64,000 nucleotides of DNA from Pseudosporangium ferrugineum (GCF_003002065.1 NZ_PVZG01000012.1:124001-188000), one strand, 5' to 3'; positions 25,952 through 34,527 are shown, numbered from the stretch's first letter. Notes: generated from the sequence alone by a model not told the origin. Program-made: numbers and translations.

Positions 25952-26641
25952 TCACGGCTGCCGGCCGCGGGCGCGGAACACCGCCGGGCGCCGCTCGCGA
26001 TGGTCGTCGGCCGGGCCCAGGTGCAGCTCGTCGTACTCCGCCAGGCGGTCCAGCCGGCCCTCCGGCACGTGACCGCGGCCCGGGTCCCCGGCGAGAACGA
26101 GCACCCCGCGGGCGGCCACCCGGTCGAGGAACGCCAGGACGCGCACCGCCAGAGCCGCCTCGTACAGCGCGTCGCCGGCGAGGATGACCTCCGCGCCCTC
26201 GCCGTCGCCGTCGAGCACGTCGTGCGGCACGGCGGTCACGTCCACCTCGTTCGCCCGCGCGTTGGTGACGATGGCCGCCGCCGCGTACGGATCGACGTCG
26301 TTGGCGAGCACGCTCGCCGCGCCGGCCCGCGCCGCGGCGATCGCGACCAGCCCCGAGCCGGACGCGATGTCGAGCACCCGGCGGCCCGCGACGAGCTCCG
26401 GGTGGTCCAGGACGTAGCGGGCCAGCGCCTGCCCGCCCGACCAGGCCGACGCCCAGAACGGCGGGCCCAGCCGCCGCCCCTCGGCCGCCTCCAGGCGGGC
26501 CCAGAGCAGCGTCGGATCCTCGGCGAGGAACAACGCGACCTCGGGAACGAACGCGACCGGGCGCAGGGACAAACCGTCGGTAGCCGGTTGTCCCGCCGCC
26601 GGATCACCGGTCAGCCACGGCCCCAGCGGGGCCGGTTCCAC
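25952..26641 (-). CDS. Class I SAM methyltransferase (ETFB-lysine methyltransferase-like)
   Basis: A 229-residue methyltransferase. PPFWASAWSGGQALARYVL followed by RRVLDIASGSGLVAIAAA and LANDVDPYA is the arrangement seen in METTL20/ETFB lysine methyltransferase-like proteins. VILAGDALYE replaces the usual acidic motif IV. A protein substrate is likely by family. GTG at 26641 has AGGA five bases upstream. It is unlinked to the methyltransferase at 20.6 kb. Confidence 0.82.
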   Translation of the reverse strand: MEPAPLGPWLTGDPAAGQPATDGLSLRPVAFVPEVALFLAEDPTLLWARLEAAEGRRLGPPFWASAWSGGQALARYVLDHPELVAGRRVLDIASGSGLVAIAAARAGAASVLANDVDPYAAAAIVTNARANEVDVTAVPHDVLDGDGEGAEVILAGDALYEAALAVRVLAFLDRVAARGVLVLAGDPGRGHVPEGRLDRLAEYDELHLGPADDHRERRPAVFRARGRQP

Positions 26642-26737
26642 ATTTTCCTGCTCACGTATTTTGATGTCATATCACCCACCGACGAATTTAGCACGGCGGA
26701 ATTTCCCGGCATATTCGCGAATGGGCGACAGGGTGGA

Positions 26738-27271
26738 TCAGGCACTTCCCGGCGTGGTCAGAGCGGCGATCACCGGGGCCGCCGCATCGAGGCCGGGCAC
26801 GCCCAGCGCGGAGTTCGACCCGCCGCTCGCCAGCGCGAGGATGAAACCGCCGCAGACGCACAGGAGGATGACCAGGGAAATGACCATCAACACGATCGTG
26901 ACGGCCATGCCCGGGTACTTCTGCGGTGGCGCGCCGAGCGCACCGCCGATGAACGCGATCATCGGGGCGCGGTACTCGAGCTCGACCGTCTGACCGGGAT
27001 GCACCGGTACGCCGAGATCCGCGGAGCCGATCCGCGGCGGCAGCAGATAGGGCACGTGGACGTGCACGTGGTGCTGCCCGGCCGGCACGGGGATCACGGT
27101 ACGGCCCCACGCGTTCGCCGCGGGGTGACCGTTGATCTCCACCTGCGGCTTGAACAGCCCCAGCATGAACGCCAGCGGGTGGTACTTGGTGGTCAGGGCG
27201 ATGGCGCCACCACCCTGCGGCGCTCCGGGCGGCTGGGCTCCCCAGGGCTGGTGCGGCTGCTGCTCGTACAC
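26738..27271 (-). CDS. Hypothetical membrane protein
   Basis: A 177-residue protein with a Pro/Gln-rich N-terminus, a beta-rich soluble part (FKPQVEINGHPAANAWGRTV, GQHHVHVHVPYLLP) and one strong membrane helix near residues 122-148. No enzyme motif is visible. Similar small proteins occur widely in actinobacteria without known function. GTG at 27271 follows GGAAGG. It is divergent from the ECF sigma factor gene. Confidence 0.7.
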   Translation of the reverse strand: MYEQQPHQPWGAQPPGAPQGGGAIALTTKYHPLAFMLGLFKPQVEINGHPAANAWGRTVIPVPAGQHHVHVHVPYLLPPRIGSADLGVPVHPGQTVELEYRAPMIAFIGGALGAPPQKYPGMAVTIVLMVISLVILLCVCGGFILALASGGSNSALGVPGLDAAAPVIAALTTPGSA

Positions 27272-27408
27272 GATGTTTCCTTCCCCCGACGACGGCCGAC
27301 GCAGGATACTTGCCGGTCAGGGCGGGTCCGGCGGCCGGGTCCGGAGGAAATCCGAAAAAGTCGCGAACACCGTTGCACAACCGGCGCGGGTGCGGCGTCC
27401 TAGACGAT

Positions 27409-27927
27409 GTGACCTTCGAGCAATTCGCGGTGGCCCGACTCCCGAGCCTGCTGCGGTACGCGGTCGTCCTCACCGGCGATCGCGACCTTGCGCAGGACGT
27501 CGTCCAGGAAGTTCTGGCGAGAGCGCAGGTGCGCTGGCGCCGGATCAGTGACGCAGACTCCCCGGAGGCGTATGTCCGCAGAATGGTCCTGAACGAGTAT
27601 CTGTCCTGGCGGCGCAGCTGGGCGGCACGCAACGTGCACGCCGTGGGTGAGCGGCTGGTGGATCTCGACGACGCGCGGGGCGGAGTGGGCGACCACGCCC
27701 AGGACGTCGTGGAGGCCGACGAGTTGTGGCACCGCCTTGCCACGCTCGGCCGCAAACAGCGGGCGGTGCTCGTGCTGCGCTACTACGAGCAACTGGAGGA
27801 CGAGGCGATCGCCGATCTGATCGGCTGCTCGCCGGCGACCGTCCGCAGCCACGCGTCGAGGGCACTCAAGACCCTCCGACTGACGTCGGAGCGACACACC
27901 ATGATCCACGCCGAGGAGACGTCGTGA
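27409..27927 (+). CDS. ECF RNA polymerase sigma factor (SigE-like family)
   Basis: A 172-residue extracytoplasmic-function sigma factor. Region 2 reads YAVVLTGDRDLAQDVVQEVL and region 4 has KQRAVLVLRYYEQLEDEAIA with the helix-turn-helix LIGCSPATVRSHASRALKTL. It should direct RNA polymerase to a small regulon. GTG at 27409 begins the conserved N-terminus; no clear ribosome site is present, so the message may be leaderless. The stop overlaps the next gene, which encodes a membrane protein in the position usual for an anti-sigma factor. Confidence 0.9.
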   Translation: MTFEQFAVARLPSLLRYAVVLTGDRDLAQDVVQEVLARAQVRWRRISDADSPEAYVRRMVLNEYLSWRRSWAARNVHAVGERLVDLDDARGGVGDHAQDVVEADELWHRLATLGRKQRAVLVLRYYEQLEDEAIADLIGCSPATVRSHASRALKTLRLTSERHTMIHAEETS

Positions 27928-28610
27928 TCGATAACGGAGAGAAGCTCCGCGAGGCCTTCGAGAAGCACGAGACCCAGACCCCGGATCCGGCGGCCGTCTA
28001 CGCCCGGGTGCAGGAGCTGTCGCGCACCTATCAGCGCCGCAGGTGGGGCGCCCAAGCGGCGGGTGGTGCCGTGCTCGGCGCCGGCCTGATCGCCGGCGTG
28101 ATGACCCTGCCGGGGCTGCTGCCCGGGCAGCCGTCCACCGACGCGGGCAACGCAGGCATCCAGGCCGGCGCCCCGGCGGCGCCGTCGCCGCTGCCGTCGC
28201 TCATCAAGCCGAAGACGCCCGGGAGCACGCCGACGGTGTCGGCGGCCGACCTGAAGCGGGAGCGGGAGCGGGAAGCCTTCTTCAATGCCGGCTACGACTA
28301 CGACGACGCGGTCGAGCTCGCCAAGATCTGGAAGATGGAGACCGACGACATCGGCTCGGTGAAGGCGGCCGCCGGCAAGAAACTGCTCGCCGGCAAGAAG
28401 CTGCCGATCGAGGCGGGCAGCGCCCCGGAGGCCCCGGCGCCGCCGACGTCCAAGGAAGACAAGCAGGTCGACGCCTTCTTCAACGCCGGCTACGACTACG
28501 ACGACGCGGCCGAGCTGGCCAAGATCTGGCATAAGAAGACGCCGTACGACGCGAAGGTCCTCGGCGGCAAGAAGCTGCTGGCCGGCGAGACCCTGCCCAT
28601 CCAGCCGTGA
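27924..28610 (+). CDS. Membrane protein with two near-identical 45-residue repeats (putative anti-sigma or precursor)
   Basis: 228 residues: a cytoplasmic N-terminus of about 45, one membrane helix (about 46-64), a Pro/Ala/Ser linker and two repeats (118-162 and 184-226). Each repeat reads AFFNAGYDYDDA, ELAKIW, a variable spacer, then GKKLLAG and LPI. By position (GTGA overlap with the sigma gene) it could be an anti-sigma factor. The conserved Asp, Glu and Lys residues and the overlap with an amidoligase gene also fit a ligase substrate. Both readings are inference. Confidence 0.8.
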   Translation: MIDNGEKLREAFEKHETQTPDPAAVYARVQELSRTYQRRRWGAQAAGGAVLGAGLIAGVMTLPGLLPGQPSTDAGNAGIQAGAPAAPSPLPSLIKPKTPGSTPTVSAADLKREREREAFFNAGYDYDDAVELAKIWKMETDDIGSVKAAAGKKLLAGKKLPIEAGSAPEAPAPPTSKEDKQVDAFFNAGYDYDDAAELAKIWHKKTPYDAKVLGGKKLLAGETLPIQP

Positions 28611-29683
28611 CCGCACCGCTGCACCGGCGTACGGGATTCGAGATCGAGCTGATGGCCCCGCCAGGCCTCAGCCGGCAGAGCCTCGCACGGGACCTGGCCG
28701 GCCGCCACGGCGGCCGGGTCCACCCGGTGTGGCACCACGACAGCGAACCGTCCCTGGTCCCCGGCCTGGGACGGTTCCTGCATCTGACCCAGGGCTTCGA
28801 GGTACGCCGAGCCGACGGCAGCCCGCTGTGCACCCTGGTGGACGACGTCACCCTGCTGGCCGGCCTGGAGCCGCGCACTCCCCCGCCGCCCGGCTGGTTC
28901 CGCGTCCTGACCGACGACTCGCGGCTGCTGCGCCTGCTCGCCCGGCACAGCGACCCCGGCGGCACCATCGGCGCGGCGCTCGACGCCACCGCCCAGCTCT
29001 GGGGCACCCGGGTCGAACGGCACGGCGCGATCCACCACCTGGCCGACGCCGCCGGCGCGACCATCGCGATGGCCGCGCCGCAGGGCGGGGAACGCGAACG
29101 GCCCTGCGAGATCGTCACTCCCCCGCTGAGCACCGGCCACGCCGAGGCGCTGGAGGAACTGCTGGCCCCGGCCCGCGAACTCGGCTTCACCGTCCCCCAC
29201 GAGGCGGCCGTGCACCTCCACCTCGACGGCGCCCCGTTCCGGCAACCCCACGCCCTCGCCAACGTGGTACGCCTGTTCGCCTCCTGGCGCGAGGCACTGC
29301 GGGTGGTGCTCCAGACCAACCCGGCCTGCCGCCGCCTGGCCCCCCTGCCGGAACCCCTGGTCCGGGCGGTCGAGGGCACCCCGTCGTACGAGGAGCTCCG
29401 CGAGGCGGCGGAGCTCGGCAACCTGACAAAATTCTTCGACGTCAACCTGACCCAGCTGCTGACGAGCACGCCGCTGCGCGACACCATCGAGATCCGGATC
29501 CTGCCGGGCGCCATCACCGCGGACGAGATCGTGCACCGGGCCGCGCTGGTCGAGCTGCTCCTGGACCGCTGCTGCGAGCCGGAACCCTTCCCGGCCGCAC
29601 CGGACGGGCTGGACGAGGCGGTCACCCAGCTGCTGCACCTAGCCGCGGAGTCCCTGTCGGGCCGCTCACCGGCCGCGCTCTGA
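28607..29683 (+). CDS. Putative amidoligase (COOH-NH2 ligase superfamily)
   Basis: A 358-residue protein with the hallmarks of the predicted amidoligase family related to glutamine synthetase-like COOH-NH2 ligases: GFEIEL near the N-terminus, CEIVTPPL near 166, the metal-binding-like AAVHLHLDGAPF near 200, and TIEIRILPG near 296. Such enzymes are predicted to form amide bonds using ATP, often on peptides or cell-surface polymers. The start overlaps the stop of the repeat protein, and the repeat protein overlaps the sigma gene, so the three form one tight operon. A 17-bp tandem repeat starts within its last codons. Confidence 0.82.
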   Translation: MTAPLHRRTGFEIELMAPPGLSRQSLARDLAGRHGGRVHPVWHHDSEPSLVPGLGRFLHLTQGFEVRRADGSPLCTLVDDVTLLAGLEPRTPPPPGWFRVLTDDSRLLRLLARHSDPGGTIGAALDATAQLWGTRVERHGAIHHLADAAGATIAMAAPQGGERERPCEIVTPPLSTGHAEALEELLAPARELGFTVPHEAAVHLHLDGAPFRQPHALANVVRLFASWREALRVVLQTNPACRRLAPLPEPLVRAVEGTPSYEELREAAELGNLTKFFDVNLTQLLTSTPLRDTIEIRILPGAITADEIVHRAALVELLLDRCCEPEPFPAAPDGLDEAVTQLLHLAAESLSGRSPAAL

Positions 29684-29861
29684 GCCCAGCTGCGCTCTCA
29701 GCCCGGCTGCGCTCTGAACTTGGCTACGCTTTCAGCCCGGCCACGCCCTGAACCCGCCTGCACTCTGAGCCCGGCCACGCTTTCAGTCTGGCCGCGCTCT
29801 CAGCCCGGCCGTGCCCTGAACCCCGGCCACGCTCTCAGCCCGGCCGGCTCTGAGACCGGCC
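29675..29861. repeat. About eleven tandem copies of a 17-bp unit
   Basis: Unit GCGCTCTGAGCCCAGCT at 29675-29691, then ten imperfect copies in register (one of 18 bp, one of 16). The first unit contains the final Ala and Leu codons and the stop codon of the amidoligase gene, so the array is a serial duplication of that gene's end. No gene is supported within it. Confidence 0.9.
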
Positions 29862-29944
29862 GCCCTCCGAGGACCGATGCGCTCTGCGGGCGGCCACGCT
29901 TCTGGGGCCGGCCGGGCCGGGACGCGTTCAGGCCGCGCCGCCGG

Positions 29945-30388
29945 TCAGCTGGGCACCTCGACGAGTTCGATGGCCGGGCCGTGCGCCAGCCCGTCCAGGT
30001 ACACGAATCGGCCGCGGCCCGGGATGGTGGCGTCGAACTGGATGTCGACCGGTTCGCCGGCCTCCCGGAGACCGTCGAGGTAGGCGTCGATCCGCTCGAC
30101 GAAGTAGGCGAGATGGTGCACGCCCTCGCCGCGTTCCTCGAGGAACGCGGAGTAGGGCGACTGCCCGGAGAGCGGCTCGATGAGTTCGACCTGGGAGGCG
30201 CCGGTGTCGACGAAGCGGTACCGCGCCGACACGTCGACCGGCACGCCGCGGAACAGGGCCTGCGGAAGGTCCAGGTCGAAGGGCTGGCCGGCGGCGACAC
30301 CCCATCGGCGCTCGAAGTCCGCGGCGGCCGCGGCGCTGTCGGGGACGACGACACCGACATGATGGAGAGCGGGCAGCGGGATCGGCAT
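29945..30388 (-). CDS. VOC/glyoxalase-family protein
   Basis: A 147-residue vicinal-oxygen-chelate fold protein. The first betaalphabeta module starts LHHVGVVVPDSAAAAADF and the second VHHLAYFVERIDAYLDGLRE; likely metal ligands are the His of HHVG, Glu of VELIEPL, His of VHHLAYF and the late Glu of IELVEV. It resembles methylmalonyl-CoA epimerase-like and glyoxalase-like proteins; the reaction is not certain. ATG at 30388 gives the normal N-terminus of the fold. Confidence 0.82.
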   Translation of the reverse strand: MPIPLPALHHVGVVVPDSAAAAADFERRWGVAAGQPFDLDLPQALFRGVPVDVSARYRFVDTGASQVELIEPLSGQSPYSAFLEERGEGVHHLAYFVERIDAYLDGLREAGEPVDIQFDATIPGRGRFVYLDGLAHGPAIELVEVPS

Positions 30389-30573
30389 GAAGATCACGTT
30401 ATCCCCGCCGCCGGGCCCGCCACCGCTCCCGGCGGCACCGCAGCCCGATGGCCCACACACCCTGCCCGGAAGTGCCCAAACCGGTCAAGGCACGCCACGG
30501 CAACGGCCCGGCCCGGGGATAAGCGGCCAGGGATAGGCACGCCGGAGAGCATGGTCCGGACCGCTGGCCCAGG

Positions 30574-30690
30574 GCACGGCCCGGCCCGGAAGCGGCACGG
30601 CTCGGGCGCAGCACGGCCCAGGGGCAGCATGGCCCGGAAGCGGCACGGCCCGGAAGCAGCACCGCCCGGGAGCGGCACGGCCCGGGAGCG
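30574..30690. repeat. About seven tandem copies of a 16-bp unit
   Basis: Unit GCACGGCCCGGGAGCG repeats in register at 30595, 30611, 30627, 30643, 30659 and 30675, preceded by a 21-bp variant from 30574. The last copy forms the left arm of the terminator hairpin, so the array may have grown from the terminator. Confidence 0.85.
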
Positions 30691-30704
30691 GGTCCCGGGC
30701 CGTG
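30676..30704 (-). terminator. Hairpin terminator of the secreted peptidase gene
   Basis: CACGGCCCGGGA and TCCCGGGCCGTG form a perfect 12-bp stem with a five-base loop, 12 bases downstream of the minus-strand peptidase stop codon. Confidence 0.75.
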
Positions 30705-30716
30705 TCGCGTGGGTGG

Positions 30717-32309
30717 TCAGCGGATGGTGACCAGGTCCCGCAGTTCCGCCCGGTCGACAGCCCCGGACGTGCTCAGGCTGCGCGCCGCGGCGGCCGTCGG
30801 GTCCGGTGCCGGGACCGGGACGCACTGCTTGTCGGAGCGGTTGCCCGGGACGCGCTCGGGCAGCGCGCCGGTGTCCAGGTACGCCGCGATGGTGTCGTCG
30901 GTGCACGCGACCCCGTTGAGCGAGCCGGAGTGCGTGGTGCCGCCGACGCCCTCGACGAGGACCGAGCGCGGGAAGCGCTTGCGGACCTCGAGGCTGCCGG
31001 TGTACGGCGTCGCCGCGTCGTTGGTCTCGCCGATGAGCAGGATCGGCGGGGCCTTCTTGCCGTTGACGGTGACGGGCTTGCCGACCTTGCCGCCCCACGT
31101 GCGGCAGGGCGCGTTGAACCAGGCGTTGTTCCAGGTGATGAACGGCGCCTTGGCGTACACGCGCCAGTTGTCGTACTTCCACTTGGTCCAGCTCAGCGGC
31201 CACTGGACGTCGGTGCACTGGGTGGCGAGGTACATCGCGTACCCGTTGTCGGCACCCGGGTCACCGGCCTCCGGGTAGAGGGCGAGCAGCAGTTCGGCGT
31301 CGCCGTCGTTGACCCAGCCGGAGAACGCCTGCGCGATCACCGTCCAGTCGAAGACGTAGTAGCCGGCCGACACGAAGATGTCGTTCCACTCGTCGGGGCC
31401 GATCAGCCCGCCAGCCGGCGCCTTGCGCAGCTTCTGCAGGGTCGCGTAGTACTTCTGCTTGACCGTCTTGCCGGACTTGCCCAGGTGGTAGAGCGAGTCG
31501 TACCTGGCCACCCACGCGAAGTAGGTGTCCATGTTCTTGTCGAACGCGACGTCCTGGTCGAGGTTGGCGGCGTACCAGACGCGGCGGGGGTCGACGTTGC
31601 CGTCGAACACCATCCGGCGCACCTTGTCGGGGTGCAGGGTCGCGTAGACCTGACCGAGGTACGTGCCGTACGAGAAGCCGTAGAAGTTGATCTTCTCGGC
31701 GCCCAGCGCCTTGCGGATGCTCTCCATGTCGGCGACCGAGTCGGTGGTCTTGACGTGGTCGAGCAGCGCGCCGCCGGCCCGGTCGCAGGCCTTGGCGTAC
31801 TTCGCGGTCTTGGTCAGCCAGGCGTTCTCGAGCTGCCGGTTGACCGGCACGAAGTAGGGCCGGTTGTAGCCCGCGTACTCCGGGTCGCAGGTCAGCGACG
31901 GCTGGCTGGAACCGACGCCGCGCGGGTCGAAACCGATCCAGTCGTAGTCGCCGCCGACGCCGCCGGGCACGTACTCACCGAGGACGGAGAGGGTCAGGCC
32001 GGAGCCGCCCGGCCCGCCCGGGTTGGTGAGCATGACGCCCTGGTAGTCGGCCTCGGACGACTTGTGCTTGATCCGCGACACGGCGAGCTTGATCTTGGTG
32101 CCGCCCGGCCGGGCGTAGTCCAACGGTACGGTCAGGAAGCCGCACTGTGCCCCACGGGCCTGCAGTCCGGCGCTCTCACAGGTGCCCCACGCGATCGGCG
32201 GCGGCGTGTATCCGCCTCCCGGGTGGGCCTGGGCCGGCGACAGCACGGCGCTGCCCCCGCCCGCGAGCCCGAGCGCCACGGCGGCGGCAGCCGCCAGGAT
32301 TCTTCTCAT
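30717..32309 (-). CDS. Secreted alpha/beta-hydrolase peptidase (tripeptidyl aminopeptidase type)
   Basis: A 530-residue exported enzyme. The signal peptide (RRILAAAAAVALGLAGGG to PAQA) is followed by the N-terminal hydrolase half with NPGGPGGSG and DWIGFDPRGVGSSQP, and the nucleophile elbow FYGFSYGTYLG. The C-terminal TAP-like domain has ILLIGETNDAATPY and VEGVGGTTHSG carrying the likely catalytic Asp and His. This is the architecture of the Streptomyces SlpD/SlpE tripeptidyl aminopeptidases. GGAAAGG precedes the ATG. It would trim peptides outside the cell. Confidence 0.93.
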   Translation of the reverse strand: MRRILAAAAAVALGLAGGGSAVLSPAQAHPGGGYTPPPIAWGTCESAGLQARGAQCGFLTVPLDYARPGGTKIKLAVSRIKHKSSEADYQGVMLTNPGGPGGSGLTLSVLGEYVPGGVGGDYDWIGFDPRGVGSSQPSLTCDPEYAGYNRPYFVPVNRQLENAWLTKTAKYAKACDRAGGALLDHVKTTDSVADMESIRKALGAEKINFYGFSYGTYLGQVYATLHPDKVRRMVFDGNVDPRRVWYAANLDQDVAFDKNMDTYFAWVARYDSLYHLGKSGKTVKQKYYATLQKLRKAPAGGLIGPDEWNDIFVSAGYYVFDWTVIAQAFSGWVNDGDAELLLALYPEAGDPGADNGYAMYLATQCTDVQWPLSWTKWKYDNWRVYAKAPFITWNNAWFNAPCRTWGGKVGKPVTVNGKKAPPILLIGETNDAATPYTGSLEVRKRFPRSVLVEGVGGTTHSGSLNGVACTDDTIAAYLDTGALPERVPGNRSDKQCVPVPAPDPTAAAARSLSTSGAVDRAELRDLVTIR

Positions 32310-32441
32310 CCCAAGCCTTTCCACTGGGCCGCCCGTCCTGGGCGACCTTCGGAGACTAGTCATCGAGCCATGCGCATCCGCCAGGACCGTAAGGCCGATG
32401 TCGGTGACCGGATAGTGCCACCCCACCCCCAGCGGCGCCGT

Positions 32442-32744
32442 TCACAGCTCGAGCACCTCGACGGTCACCGGCGTGGTGTCGCCCGGCTCGAGCCGCTGCG
32501 CCCGGCGGACGGCGCGCTTGACGGGCAGCACGTACGCCGCGCGCGCCTTGTCCGGAAAGATGGAGGTCGTCCAGGTGGTGGCGCCGATCCGGACCCGGAC
32601 GCGCACCGCCCCGAACCCCCGGCGCAGGCCCCCGGTCAGCTCGCGGATCGTCTCGGACTCCTCGACGGGCAGGCTGACGAAGGTCCAGCTGTCGCCCTTG
32701 CGGGCGTCCCAGATCCACAGCTCGGCCTCGAAATCGATCACCAC
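32442..32744 (-). CDS. DUF1905 domain protein
   Basis: A 100-residue protein matching the DUF1905 beta-barrel fold (FEAELWIWDARKGDSWTFVS, TTSIFPDKARAAYVLPVKRA). The function of the family is unknown. A GTG at 32744 is the start that fits the domain; no strong ribosome site is visible. It lies upstream of the secreted peptidase gene in the same direction, 132 bases apart. Confidence 0.78.
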   Translation of the reverse strand: MVIDFEAELWIWDARKGDSWTFVSLPVEESETIRELTGGLRRGFGAVRVRVRIGATTWTTSIFPDKARAAYVLPVKRAVRRAQRLEPGDTTPVTVEVLEL

Positions 32745-32753
32745 GGCGCCAGC

Positions 32754-32939
32754 ATGGCACGGGGGTACGACAGGATCGCCCGCGGGAACGCGACGGTGAG
32801 CCGAACCGCGACGACGGTCACGGCGCCGTCGCACAGCCCCTCGCTCGCGGCGGGCGCGTCGGTGACGATCGGTTTCACCGCGAACGGCGCTGCCACCACG
32901 CCGGACGGGGTCGAACTCGGCTCGGCCACCTGCGCCTGA
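32754..32939 (+). pseudogene. Remnant of a cellulose-binding module (CBM2) gene
   Basis: The plus-strand frame encodes GNATVSRTATTVTA followed by SLAAGASVTIGFTANG and a final ATCA. This is the C-terminal third of a family 2 carbohydrate-binding module, which normally ends in TxxxLAAGASxxFGFxAxG and a cysteine. Nothing upstream in this frame resembles the rest of the module or a catalytic domain, and a genuine gene start is lacking. It is most likely the 3' end of a lost secreted glycoside hydrolase or chitin/cellulose-binding protein. A hairpin terminator follows, as expected for a real former gene end. Confidence 0.72.
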
Positions 32940-32971
32940 ACGAGCGGAGCGCTCCCCGGCTGGAACGAGCG

Positions 32972-33001
32972 GAGCGGGGTCCGGAGGACCGGACCCCGCT
33001 C
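32972..33001 (+). terminator. Hairpin terminator after the CBM2 remnant
   Basis: GAGCGGGGTCCGG and its complement form a 13-bp stem with a four-base loop. It lies 33 bases beyond the stop of the module remnant and upstream of the end of the convergent EAL gene. A direct repeat, GAACGAGCGGAGCG, precedes it. Confidence 0.65.
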
Positions 33002-33082
33002 GGCGCGCCGGAAGGATGTCCGGAACGTAGGACGCCGCTGCGAATTCCACGGGGGAAGAACTCGCAACGGCGTGGCATCAAT

Positions 33083-34315
33083 TTATCCGACCGGGCCGCT
33101 CGCGTCCAATCGGGAGCTTCCCCGGCGGCCCAGGACCGCGTGGTCGGCCAGGATCCGGCCGAGGCTCGCGGGCCGCGCCAGCAGGTATCCCTGTCCGTAG
33201 TCGACACCGAGGCGGCGCAGCATCTCGAGTTCCGCCGGCGTCTCGATCCCCTCGGCCACCAGGATCGCGCCGATGTCGCGGGCGAACGAGACCAGGGAGC
33301 GGGCCAGCGCCTGCCGGGAGGCATCGGTGTCGACGTCGCGTACCAGGGTGAGGTCCAGCTTGATCACGTTGGGGCGCAACTGCAGGATGTGCTTGAGGCT
33401 CGCGTAGCCCGCACCGGCGTCGTCCACCACGATGCGGATGCCCGCCGCCCGCATCCGCTCGGTCACGGAGATCAGCGCCAGGTAGTCGCTGACCTGCGTG
33501 TGCTCGGTCACTTCGAGCCCGATGCGCCGGTCCGCGTGCGCCAGCAGGGCCCGCTGCACCCGGTCGTCGAGCAGCGCCTCCGCCGACAGGTTGACGCACA
33601 TCATCATGTCGGCGGGCACGGCGGGCAGGAACGCGAAGGCCCGGCGTACGGCCAGGAGTTCGAGGTCGACGCCGAGCCGGAACCGGCTCGCGGCCGCGAA
33701 GGCCCGGTCCGGGGTCGGGAACAGCTCGTGGTCGAAGCGGGCCAGCGCCTCGACCGCGGTGGGCACGCCGTCGCTCAGCCGTACGGCCGGCTGGAACACC
33801 ATCCGCAGCCCGTCGGCGTCGAACAGCGACCGCACGGCCCGCTCGACCCGGGCCGCCGCGTGGTGTTCCTGGAGCTCGCGCCCGCCGATCAGGTCGCCGA
33901 GCATCGCCGCGACCGTCTCGAGGTACGCCAGCGAGCGCTCCTCCAGCCCGGGGTCGGGGTGGCGGCTGACGCAGCACAGCATGCCGCCGACGGCGCCGTC
34001 GGGGGTGCGCCACGGGACGCCGACGTAGGAGCCGATGCGCAGGTCGCGCGTCACGGCCAGGTCGCGGGTCACCGGGTGGCGGCGCGCCTCGCCCACCGCG
34101 GCGGGCAGCCGGCCGGCCAGGACGCGTACGCAATAGGAGCCGTCGGCGTCGGTCCCGTCCCCGACCACGATGTTCATGGCCGCGGTCTCCCCGGCGGCGG
34201 CGACGATGACCTGCCGGCCCTCGGCCAGCACCGACGCCCAGGCGACCTCGGTGCCCAGGTGAAGCCGGACGAGCGTGAGCAACCGTTCGACGACGGGGAG
34301 CTCGGCAGTGTTCAC
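33083..34315 (-). CDS. GAF-EAL cyclic di-GMP phosphodiesterase
   Basis: A 410-residue signalling enzyme. Residues about 10-145 resemble a GAF sensor domain (YVGVPWRTPDGAVGGMLCC). The EAL domain follows with VEALARF in the EAL position, NLSAE, GLEVTEHT, DDAGAGYASL, KLDLTLVRD, VAEGIET and GQGYLLARP, so all metal and substrate motifs are present. It should hydrolyse c-di-GMP. No GGDEF domain is attached. It is divergent from the hypothetical gene at 34.5 kb. Confidence 0.92.
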   Translation of the reverse strand: MNTAELPVVERLLTLVRLHLGTEVAWASVLAEGRQVIVAAAGETAAMNIVVGDGTDADGSYCVRVLAGRLPAAVGEARRHPVTRDLAVTRDLRIGSYVGVPWRTPDGAVGGMLCCVSRHPDPGLEERSLAYLETVAAMLGDLIGGRELQEHHAAARVERAVRSLFDADGLRMVFQPAVRLSDGVPTAVEALARFDHELFPTPDRAFAAASRFRLGVDLELLAVRRAFAFLPAVPADMMMCVNLSAEALLDDRVQRALLAHADRRIGLEVTEHTQVSDYLALISVTERMRAAGIRIVVDDAGAGYASLKHILQLRPNVIKLDLTLVRDVDTDASRQALARSLVSFARDIGAILVAEGIETPAELEMLRRLGVDYGQGYLLARPASLGRILADHAVLGRRGSSRLDASGPVG

Positions 34316-34527
34316 GCCGGGCCATTACGGCGGCCGGACGCCCGACTTGAGGCAATCACCCGGCCGGGTGGGTCCGTTGGTGCCGTAACCGCCTCCGGCC
34401 GGCCGAGGCGCCGCCTGTCGAGCGGCGGACCCTCGACAACCGGACGAGTGATTGTCAGGCCGTACCGCATGGACAAGGGTGATGATTCCCGGCCAATTCG
34501 TCCGTCGATCGCACCGAAGGTGACCCG

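Larger units (their letters stand above)
30389..30716. other. Intergenic region with a 16-bp repeat array and a terminator
   Basis: This stretch of 328 bases separates two minus-strand genes. Its left part should hold the promoter of the VOC gene, but no clear -35/-10 pair is visible. Its right part is the repeat array and hairpin described separately. No coding frame is supported. Confidence 0.5.
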
